Origin: DASYQD01 sp963837455
GTDB taxonomy: Bacteria; Acidobacteriota; Thermoanaerobaculia; Multivoradales; JAIOJS01
Assembly (NCBI GenBank): GCA_963837455.1
Contig: CAWINM010000012.1
Coordinates: forward strand, 124,001 to 188,000
Length of the DNA stretch: 64,000 nucleotides
Reading direction: 5' to 3'
This document shows, piece after piece, positions 26,662 through 34,500 of the stretch; position 1 is the stretch's first letter, and the number at the start of each line of letters is the position of its first letter. A program made the position numbers and the translations under genes. The notes under the pieces were generated by a model that saw only the letters and a program-made list of their open reading frames with translations, was not told the DNA's origin and made no database searches.

Positions 26662-27837
26662 TCAGCCGAGGAGCTGGCGGGCGATCACCAGGTGCTGCAC
26701 CTCGGTGGTGCCCTCGTAGATGCGCAGGGCGCGCACGGCGCGGTACAGCCGGTCGACGGGGCTGCTGGCGAGCACGCCGCGGCCGCCGAGCAGCTGCACC
26801 GCCTGGTCGACGATGCGCTGCGCGGCCTCGGTGGCGTGGGCCTTCGCCATCGCCGCCTCCAGCGTGATGCGCTCGGCGCCGCGATCGGCCTCCCAGGCGG
26901 CACGATAGGTGAGCAGCCGCGCGGCGGTGAGGTCGACGGCCATCGTCGCGAGCTTCTCCTGCACCAGCTGGAAGGCGGCGAGCGGCTGGCCGAACTGCCG
27001 CCGCTCGCGCACGTGGGCGAGCGCCTCGTCGAGGGCGCGCGCCGCCATGCCGCAGGCCGCCGCGGCCACCGTCGGCCGCAGCCGGTCGAGGGTGCGCATG
27101 CCGAGCTTGAAGCCGCCGCCCTCGCCGCCCAGCAGCGCGCCGGCGGGAAGGCGGCAGGCGGTGAGCTCGAGCTCTCCGAGCGGATGCGGCGCCGAGAGCA
27201 CCTGAGCACCGGCAAAGCGCAGGCCGGGGGTGTCGGCCGCGACCAGGAAGCAGGAGATGCCGCGCGTGCCGGCGGCGCGATCGCTGGCGGCGAAGAGACA
27301 GTAGAGGTCGGCGATGCCGGCGTTGGAGATGAGCGTCTTGCGACCGGCGAGCTCCCACCCGCTGTCGCTGCGGTTGGCGGTGGTGGCGAGACCGGCGACG
27401 TCGCTGCCCGCCTCCGGCTCGGTCATGGCGAAGGCGGTCATCACCTCCCCGCCGCACACGCGAGGCAGCCAGGAAGCACGCTGCGCGTCGCTGCCGCCAA
27501 GGGTGATCGGCAGGGAGCCCAGGCACTGCAGGGCGAACACCGCGTCGGCGAGCGGCGAGGCGCCCGCGAGCGCTTCGCGGATGAGGCAGCAGGCGCGCAG
27601 GTCGGGAGCCGTGTCCTCCCCGCCCCACGCGGCGGGCACCACCCAGCGTAGCCAGCCGGCGGCGCCGAGCCGCGCCAGGATCTCGCGCGCCTGACGCCGC
27701 GCCGCGGTGTCGTCGCCGGGCGCCGGCAGGGGCGCGATCGCGGCGCCGGCGAATTCTCGCACCGCCGCCGCCAGCTCGAGGTGCCGGGGCTCGAGGAAGG
27801 CGCGGATCGCCGCGGGGTCGCCGGCGGGAGCCACCAC
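26662..27837 (-). CDS. Acyl-CoA dehydrogenase
   Basis: This 391-residue FAD-dependent enzyme performs alpha,beta-dehydrogenation of an acyl-CoA. Motifs are MTAFAMTEPEAGSDVAG (substrate/FAD loop), GRKTLISNAGIADLY, RRQFGQPLAAFQLVQEKLA and the C-terminal IYEGTTEVQHLVIARQLL, which carries the catalytic glutamate. GTG 27837 follows a GGGGAGG ribosome site. It is the last gene of the run creatininase-SDR-RidA-enoyl hydratase-acyl-CoA dehydrogenase. The beta-oxidation-like set suggests conversion of a ring or ring-opened CoA ester after the monooxygenase/reductase step. Confidence 0.92.
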   Translation of the reverse strand: MVAPAGDPAAIRAFLEPRHLELAAAVREFAGAAIAPLPAPGDDTAARRQAREILARLGAAGWLRWVVPAAWGGEDTAPDLRACCLIREALAGASPLADAVFALQCLGSLPITLGGSDAQRASWLPRVCGGEVMTAFAMTEPEAGSDVAGLATTANRSDSGWELAGRKTLISNAGIADLYCLFAASDRAAGTRGISCFLVAADTPGLRFAGAQVLSAPHPLGELELTACRLPAGALLGGEGGGFKLGMRTLDRLRPTVAAAACGMAARALDEALAHVRERRQFGQPLAAFQLVQEKLATMAVDLTAARLLTYRAAWEADRGAERITLEAAMAKAHATEAAQRIVDQAVQLLGGRGVLASSPVDRLYRAVRALRIYEGTTEVQHLVIARQLLG

Positions 27838-27846
27838 GCGCCTCCC

Positions 27847-28650
27847 CTAGCGGAACACCGGCGGCCGCTTGGCCTTGAAGGCCTCGTAGGCCTCACGGAA
27901 GTTGGGGTCCTGCATGCAGGTGGCCTGCACCTCGGTCTCCGCCGCCATCGCCGCCTCGAGGTCCATCGCCGCCTCCCGCAGCAGCATGCGCTTGGTGACC
28001 TCGAGCCCCAGCGAGGGACCGCGGGCCAGGCGCTCCGCCCACTCGCGGGCCTCGGCGAGCACCGCCGCGTCGTCGTCGACGACCCGAGTGTAAAGGCCGA
28101 TGCGATGTGCCTCGCGCGGGTCGAGGAAGTCGCCGGTGAGCAGCAGCTCGCTGGCGCGGCCGAGGCCGATGAGGCGCGGCAGCAGCCAGGAGATCCCCAT
28201 GTCGGCGCCCGACAGCCCGACCCTGGTGAAGAGGAAGGCGATCCGCGCGCTCGGACCGGCGATGCGGACGTCGCAGGCGGTGGCGATGACGGCGCCGGCC
28301 CCGGCGACCAGGCCGTTGAGGGCGCCGATGATCGGTCGCCGGCAGTGCAGCATCGAGAGGATGAGGTCGCCGGTGGCGCGGGTGAAGGCGAGCAGCCCGC
28401 CGTGATCGCGAGCGAAGAGCTGGCCGATGATGTCCTCGACGTCGCCGCCCGAGCAGAAGGCGCGGCCGCTGCCGGTGAGGACGATGGCGCGGACGCCGGG
28501 CTCGTCGGCGAGCTGGAGGAAGGCCTGGCGGAGCTCGGCATAGACCTCGAAGGTGAGGGCGTTGAGCCGCTCGGGGCGATCGAGGGTGAGGGTGGCGACG
28601 CCGGTGGCCTCCTCGAGGCCGTAGCGGAAGGTGTCGAAGTGCAGGGGCAT
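27847..28650 (-). CDS. Enoyl-CoA hydratase/isomerase family protein
   Basis: This 267-residue crotonase-fold enzyme has the CoA/oxyanion-hole segments LTGSGRAFCSGGDVEDI and ALNGLVAGAGAVIATACDVRIA, and GADMGISWLLPRLIG. It hydrates or isomerises an unsaturated (possibly cyclic) acyl-CoA, and could also open a ring hydrolytically. The glutamate usually found in the GxEMGxxWLLPR region is an aspartate here (GADMG), so the exact reaction is uncertain. It lies 9 bases upstream of the acyl-CoA dehydrogenase gene and downstream of the RidA-family gene. Confidence 0.9.
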   Translation of the reverse strand: MPLHFDTFRYGLEEATGVATLTLDRPERLNALTFEVYAELRQAFLQLADEPGVRAIVLTGSGRAFCSGGDVEDIIGQLFARDHGGLLAFTRATGDLILSMLHCRRPIIGALNGLVAGAGAVIATACDVRIAGPSARIAFLFTRVGLSGADMGISWLLPRLIGLGRASELLLTGDFLDPREAHRIGLYTRVVDDDAAVLAEAREWAERLARGPSLGLEVTKRMLLREAAMDLEAAMAAETEVQATCMQDPNFREAYEAFKAKRPPVFR

Positions 28651-28716
28651 CGGTCCTCCGGGTGCTGCCGGCGTCCGCAGCGGAACAGTGGGAGCGCCGG
28701 CTGGCGCGGCGGCGCC

Positions 28717-29124
28717 CTATGGCACGGCTGCCGTCGCCTCGATCTCCACCTTGGCACCGGGCTCGAGCAGCGCGCGCACCTCGACGAGCGCCATCGCCGG
28801 GTAGTGGCGGCCCATGAGCTCGCGCCAGCACTGTCCGAGCTCGCGGCGGCTGGAGACGTACTCGGCGCGGTCGAGGACGTAGACGGTGAGCCGCGCCACG
28901 TCCTCGGGGCCGCCGCCGGCGGCGCGCACCACGGCGAGGACGTTGGCGAGCGCCTGCGCAAACTGCGCGGCGAGCTCCTCGCTCACCAGCTGCTGCCGCG
29001 AGTCCCAGCCCACCTGTCCCGCCACCAGCAGCAGGCGCCGCCCCGCCGGCACCAGCACGCCGTTCGCATACCCGCGCGGCGAGCCGAGCTCGGGCGGGTC
29101 GATCACCCGCAGGGGCTCGCTCAC
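28717..29124 (-). CDS. RidA/YjgF/TdcF family protein (possible enamine/imine deaminase)
   Basis: This 135-residue small trimeric-fold protein has LLLVAGQVGWDSRQQLVSEELAAQFAQALANV, VYVLDRAEYVSSR and the C-terminal VEIEATAAVP. RidA proteins hydrolyse enamines/imines to release ammonia. The arginine that acts in RidA lies in a VARLP-type stretch, but here the segment reads VEVRALLEPG, so the arginine is offset by one residue and this may be another Rid subfamily. The GTG start at 29124 overlaps the SDR stop (GTGA). Its place in an aminobenzoyl-CoA region makes a deamination role attractive. Confidence 0.85.
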   Translation of the reverse strand: MSEPLRVIDPPELGSPRGYANGVLVPAGRRLLLVAGQVGWDSRQQLVSEELAAQFAQALANVLAVVRAAGGGPEDVARLTVYVLDRAEYVSSRRELGQCWRELMGRHYPAMALVEVRALLEPGAKVEIEATAAVP

Positions 29125-29918
29125 GACTGCACCGCGCCGCCGTCGAGGACCACCGCCTGGCCGTTGATCCCCTCCGCGCGCGGATCGCAGAGCGAGACGA
29201 CCAGATACGCCACCTCCTCGGCGCGGAACAGCCGGTTCTGCGGTGAGGTGCGACGGATGTGCTCGAGCGCCTGCTCCTCGCCGATGCCGGTCTTGCCGGA
29301 GATGCGCGCCACCGATTCCACCGTCATCTCGGTGTCGACGTAGCCCGGGCAGACCGCGTTGACGGTGACGCCGCGGGCGGCGACCTCGGCAGCGACGGCG
29401 CGGGTGAAGCCGACGACGGCGTGCTTGCTGGCGGCGTAGGCGGCGATGTAGGGCGCCCCCATCTTGCCGGCGATCGAGGCGACGTTGACCACCCGCCCCC
29501 AGCCGGCGGCGAGCATCGCCGGCACGAACGCCTGGGTGCAGAGGAAGGTACCGGTGACGTTAACGGCGAACAGCCGGTTCCATTCCTCGAGGGTGATCGC
29601 CTTGAGTGGCGCCGAGTGGGCGATGCCGGCGTTGTTGACCAGCACGTCGACGCCGGCGCCGGCGCGTTGCAAAGCGGCGGTCGCCTCGTCGCGCAGCCGC
29701 GCCACCTGCGCCGGGTCGGTGACGTCGCAGGGCACCTCGAAAGCCTGGTGCCCGGCGGCGCGCAGCTCCTCGGCGGTGGCCGCCAGCTGGGCGGCGGAGC
29801 GCCCCGCCATCACCACCGCGGCACCCGCCTCGGCAAGCGCCCGTGCGGTCGCGGCGCCGATACCCCGGCCACCGCCTGTCACCACCGCACCCCTGCCCGC
29901 CAGTGCCCCGGTTGCCAT
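29121..29918 (-). CDS. Short-chain dehydrogenase/reductase (3-hydroxyacyl-CoA dehydrogenase-like)
   Basis: This 265-residue classical SDR has the NAD(P) motif TGGGRGIG, NNAG, and the active site with Ser in NVASIAGKMG and Tyr/Lys in YAASK. C-terminal similarity to FabG and 3-hydroxybutyrate dehydrogenase-like enzymes is evident (VCPGYVDTEMT, AYLVVSLCDPRAEGINGQ). I chose ATG 29918, because the frame upstream overlaps the creatininase-family gene without family similarity. In this run it likely oxidises a hydroxyacyl-CoA made by the enoyl-CoA hydratase. Confidence 0.9.
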   Translation of the reverse strand: MATGALAGRGAVVTGGGRGIGAATARALAEAGAAVVMAGRSAAQLAATAEELRAAGHQAFEVPCDVTDPAQVARLRDEATAALQRAGAGVDVLVNNAGIAHSAPLKAITLEEWNRLFAVNVTGTFLCTQAFVPAMLAAGWGRVVNVASIAGKMGAPYIAAYAASKHAVVGFTRAVAAEVAARGVTVNAVCPGYVDTEMTVESVARISGKTGIGEEQALEHIRRTSPQNRLFRAEEVAYLVVSLCDPRAEGINGQAVVLDGGAVQS

Positions 29919-29944
29919 GGCGGCGACGATATCGCGACCGCCGC

Positions 29945-30709
29945 TCAACCCGCTCGCATGGCGGCGAGCACCGCCTCGGCGAGGATGCCACCGAGGGTGG
30001 CGATGGTGGCCTCCCCCTCGCCTGCGGAGGCCGCTGCCGGTTCGCCGAAGTAGGCGCGAGGCCCGCCGGCGGACTCGAAGTCGCTCACACCCTCGCGGAT
30101 GGCGCTCGACAGCGAGGCCGGGTTGGCTGCCAGGCCGCGCCGCACCTCCTCGCGAACGAGGTCGGGGCGGGTGGCGAGCACCACCGAGGTCTCGAAGCGA
30201 CCGGCGTGGCAGGCGCCGCTGCGGAACTCGTCTCCCAGCCGCAGTGCCCAGGGCTTGCGCGTGAGGTCGGGGAAGACGGCGAGCGTCTCGGCGTCGAGCA
30301 GCCGCGAGACGGCCGCGTGGAGGGCGCGCAGGTGTGCGGGGTCGAGGTGGGCGTTGGCGAAGGCGAGCACGGAGAAGCCGTGGAAGGCGAGGGCGCGGCC
30401 GAGGTCGACGAGCACGCCGGTGACGGTCTCCGGCGTCACCGAGAGGGTGCCGCTGAAGCCGGCGGCGAAGGGCGCTGCTGTGTAGTCGAAGGGGGGCAGC
30501 AGGAGCGGCACCAGGTCGTGCGGGACGAGCTGCCGCGCGCCCTCCTCGGCCATCGCCGCGGCGATGATGCCGTCGGTGGACAGCGGCAGGTGGGGCCCAT
30601 GCGCCTCGGTGGCTCCTACCGGCAGGATGCACACCACCCGGTCGCGGTCGAGGGCGTCGACCTCGCTCCACGGCAGGTCGGCGAGGCGCAGCGCGGCGGA
30701 GCCCACCAT
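29945..30709 (-). CDS. Creatininase family amidohydrolase
   Basis: This 254-residue member of the creatininase superfamily carries the metal motifs LPVGATEAHGPHLPLSTDG (Glu, His, Asp) and AFANAHLDPAHLRAL, plus the later AGRFETSVVL glutamate. Family members hydrolyse cyclic or linear amides in a di-metal site. The usual NGHGGN motif is replaced by ANAHLD, so it is divergent. It is first in the minus-strand run with SDR, RidA, hydratase and dehydrogenase genes, 26 bases before the SDR start. A C-N or ring-hydrolysing step is possible. Confidence 0.85.
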   Translation of the reverse strand: MVGSAALRLADLPWSEVDALDRDRVVCILPVGATEAHGPHLPLSTDGIIAAAMAEEGARQLVPHDLVPLLLPPFDYTAAPFAAGFSGTLSVTPETVTGVLVDLGRALAFHGFSVLAFANAHLDPAHLRALHAAVSRLLDAETLAVFPDLTRKPWALRLGDEFRSGACHAGRFETSVVLATRPDLVREEVRRGLAANPASLSSAIREGVSDFESAGGPRAYFGEPAAASAGEGEATIATLGGILAEAVLAAMRAG

Positions 30710-30868
30710 GGGCCGTCACCATAACAGCTGCCTGCCGCCGGCTCCCGCAGGAAAGCCCCGCGGCGCGGGTTTCATCCGCTGGGAGCCCACCACGGAACGT
30801 GGCGCGACCCGGGCCCGCAAACCTCACACCTCGAAGAGACAGCCCGCACGGAGAAGGAGCTCATCGCC

Positions 30869-31465
30869 ATGACTTCCAGCATGCCGCACGTCACCCACGC
30901 CGCCATCGGTCGCCTCGCCCTTGCCACCGGCATCCTGGTCCTCCTGAGCGGCCTCGCGCCGGCGCGGGCGCAGCCCCCCGGGCCCGGGCCTGGAGGGTTC
31001 GGTCCCCCCGCCGCGTTCGCCGGTCCGGGCAGTCCCGGTTCCGGAGGATTCGGCAGACAGGGTGGCCCGGGGGGGCCGGACGGACCCGGCGGTCCCGGTC
31101 GCCCCTTCCTCGACGGACGCCGCCTCGCCGACTACCTCGGCCTCAGCGACGAGCAGCGGGCGAGCGCCCGCCAGATCTTCGAGGCGCAGCGCGACAAGGT
31201 GCGGCCGCTGATGGACGAGCAGAGGGCGCTGCGCGAGCAGCTCGACGGGTTGCTCGACGACCCCGGTGCGACCGACGCCGCGCTCGGCCAGCTGGTCAAG
31301 CAGCTGCACGCCAACCGGCAAGCGCTCGCCACCGCCCACCAGGAGCTCGAGAGCCAGCTCGCCTCCATTCTCGACGAGGGGCAGAAGGCGAAGCTCAAGG
31401 AGCTGCACGACGTGATGTCCGGCCTGGGCCTCGGGCCCGGTCATCGCACGCGCGGCCCGCGCTAG
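30869..31465 (+). CDS. Spy/CpxP-like periplasmic protein
   Basis: This 198-residue exported protein has a signal peptide (LALATGILVLLSGLAPARAQ), a long Gly/Pro-rich segment (35-80), then a helical domain (85-185) with LGLSDEQRASARQIFEAQRDKVRPLMDEQRALREQ. That domain resembles the LTxxQ fold of Spy/CpxP and heavy-metal resistor proteins. Such proteins act as periplasmic chaperones or metal sensors. A GGAGAAGGAG ribosome site precedes the ATG. It is divergent from the creatininase-family gene and convergent with lhr, with no sensor kinase nearby. Confidence 0.8.
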   Translation: MTSSMPHVTHAAIGRLALATGILVLLSGLAPARAQPPGPGPGGFGPPAAFAGPGSPGSGGFGRQGGPGGPDGPGGPGRPFLDGRRLADYLGLSDEQRASARQIFEAQRDKVRPLMDEQRALREQLDGLLDDPGATDAALGQLVKQLHANRQALATAHQELESQLASILDEGQKAKLKELHDVMSGLGLGPGHRTRGPR

Positions 31466-31489
31466 CCGGCGGGCACGCGGCAAGGAGCC

Positions 31490-31505
31490 AGCGGCTGCTG
31501 CCGCT
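31490..31505. terminator. Small hairpin at the convergent gene ends
   Basis: Six-base arms AGCGGC and GCCGCT with a TGCT loop sit between the Spy-like gene and the end of lhr, overlapping the lhr stop. It is short and lacks a T-run, so it is only a weak terminator candidate. Confidence 0.25.
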
Positions 31506-34500
31506 AGTAACGCCGCCAGAGCCGTAGCCCACTCGCCGTCGAGGAGAGCTGGGAGCGGGCCGCGAGGACGGCGGCGTACGGGCTCGTCGCCGCCGGCTCG
31601 TCGTTGATCTCCTGCACCTCGACCGAGCGCCAGGGCGCGAAGCCGCGGGTGAGCTGCACCCGGAAGACCTCGAGCAGATCGCCGATGCGCGGATGCTCGG
31701 GGGGCACCAGGAAGCGCAGGCGACGCCCGCGCCCCTCGGAGGTGAGCGCCAGCGAGCTGCCCTGGAACACCAGGTGGGTTCCGGCGGCGCGGCGCGGGAA
31801 GCGGCCCCGCAGCGACTCCAGGGCGAGGCCACAGGGGGCGGCGGGGTCGAGCGCGTGGACCCACCAGACGGCGTCGGCGGGAAGATCCCGCCGAAGGCGC
31901 CGCACCGCCGCCGGAGAGGCGAACTGCGGCCCCGGTACGCCGTCGAAGAAGGCGCCTGCGGCCACTTCCCCCGAGAGCTCCATCAAGCGTAGCGAGCGAA
32001 ACACCTGCCGCCACGCGAGCTCCGGAACCTCACGCAGGAGCAGCTCGCGAAAGACCACGCCGTAGCGGTGCAGGAGCAGCCGGGCGCGCTCCTTCTGTCG
32101 CTCCTCGCGCTCGAGCGGGTCTGCGACGGCGTCGGGATCGACCGTGGGCAGCGGGTACCAGCGCCCGCTGAAGGCGCGGCTGCTCTGCCAGCGCGCAAAG
32201 CCGCGGCGCCCTCCCAGGCGACCACCGGTGAGGCCCGGGGCCGGCTGTGCCGTCTCCAGGGCCGCCGGCCGGAAGCGGCTGAGCGCCCCCTTGCGCACCG
32301 CCGCGAAGGTGTCGTTGGTGACCGCGCCCGACCACGCCTGCGACCACAGGCGAGCCGTCAGCTTGGCGCTGTCGCCGCCCGAGTGGGGGAGCAACTCGGG
32401 GAGCGTGAAGCGGCCGGGGCCGGGGAAGAGCGGTCCGGCGGCGGCAGCGGAGCGATCGTCCTCGTCGGTCGCACCCTCGCCGTAGACGGGTGCGGGGCCT
32501 TCCCCCTCGTCGCGATCGAGGTCACCGGCGCCGCGCTCCTCGTCGAGCGCCGCGCCCTCGATCGCGCCCCCCTCGCGACGCAGCAGGGCCACGTCCTCCG
32601 GGAAGGCGAAGGTGAGCCGCTCCCGGCCGGCCCCCACCCACACCAAGTCGGTCTCCTGGAGCAGCGTGTCGAGCCAGCCGGGGTGATAGGGCTCGAGCCG
32701 CGCCGGTAACAGGTCGCTCTCCCACAGTGCCGCAGGCGCCGCCCAGCCGAAGAGCCGTTCGAGGGCGGCCTGCAGCCCGTCGATGCCGTCCCGCCGCGGC
32801 ACCAGCCCCTGCTGCACGGCGAAGAAGAGGGGCAGGTGCGCCACCGGCTGCGGCGCCAGCCGCGGGCGCGCCGCGGCGCGCACCATGCGCAGCAGGCGCG
32901 CCAGGTTCTCGACGTCGCAGACCTGCTCGACGTCGACTCCGGCGAGGAGCTCGCCCACGGCGATGCGCTGGTCGTCGACCAGCTCGTCGAGCGCCGGCAC
33001 CAGCCGCGCGGGATCGAGCCGCCAGGTGGCGGCCAGGCCGGCGCGCGCTACCGGGCCGTAGTAACGGAGCCACTCCGCGAGCAGGCCGCCCAGGCCCGTC
33101 GCCGGCTCGTCGCCAGCGACTGGCGATGCTCGCCGGGCACGCGCGAGGAGCTCGGCGGCGGCTGCAGCGCTCATTGCTCGATGTGGCGCGAGCGGCGGTG
33201 CCAGCTCGACCGCCCCGTCGCCGACGTCGAGCACGGCGAGCAGCCGCGGCAGCAGCTCGACGGCGGTGATCAGCGGCTCGGGGTCGCGGCCGGGCTCGGC
33301 GTCGCCGGTCGCCGCCACGCCGCCGCCCGCGGCGGTGCGGGTCGCGCCTGCCAATCGCAGCGCCACCACGCGCGACAGCGACGCCGCGAGCGCCGTCTCC
33401 AGCTCCTCCTCCGTCAGCCCCTGATCGCGACGCGCGGCATCGAGCAGCTCGCGCCATTCCGGGAGCGGCACGGCGAGCCGCTCGCGCACCCAGTCCGCCA
33501 GCTCGTCAGGAGACGGGGCGTAGCCGGGCCATGTCCGCTGGAGCTTGCGACGCAGCTCCTCGGCGACGGCGGGAGGCACCCGCGGGCGCAACGCCGCCGA
33601 GAGCGCGACCTCGGAAATGAGGTCGTCGCCTAGCCGCGACGGCCCGCCCTCCGGCGTGTCGTCCTCGTACATCAGCCGGTTGGTCTGCTTCCAGCCGAGG
33701 TTGGCGGCGAACGGTGACGGCTTGCCGGTGGTGACCTCCATCACCTCGATCTCGCCGCGCTCGACCTCGCCGAGCAGGTCGCGCAGGGCGGCGAGGTCCA
33801 TCTCGTCCTGGAGGCAGGTGCGCCAGGTCTCGAGCAGCAGTGGGAAATCCGAGAAGCCGCGCACGGCGTCGAGGAGGCGCTTGCTGCGCTGGCGGTTGAG
33901 CCACAGCGGCACCCGGTGGCCGGGGTCGCCGCGCGGCAACAGCAGCGCCCGCCCGGCGTTCTCGCGGAAGCGGGCGCCGAAGAAGCCCGAGCCCTCGAGC
34001 CGCCGGCGCAGCAGCGGCAGCAGGCGCTCCCGGTCGACCAGGGCGAGGAGGTCGTCGCCCGCCAGCTCGGTCGGCAGCTCGTGCGGTAGCTCCAGGGCGA
34101 TGGCGTCGTCGTCGTGGGTGGCCTCGAGGCGGGTGCCGAAGCGCTCCTCCCAGGCGGCGGCGAGCACCATCGCCAGCGGCCGGTTGACCTGCCCTCCCCA
34201 GAAGGTGTGCAGCACCAGGCGCGGCCGCGGGTCGGGGGCCTGCGGGTCGCGCACGCGCTCGATGAGTAGGCGGCGGCGGTGGGGGAGCTGGGGGCCGGTG
34301 GCGGCGCGCTGCCCCTCGAGGTAGCGGGCGAGCTCGGCGGCGGCCGCCGGCCGCAGAGGGTAGCGCTCGGCGAGGGCGCCCGGCAGCGCCGCGGTGGGGT
34401 GGTCGGCGAGGAAGCCGTCGGCCCAGGCGAGCAGCTCCCCGACGCGGCACGCCAGGTGGAAGGCACCGTCGTTGTCCTCGCCGCGCCAGAACGGGGCCAT

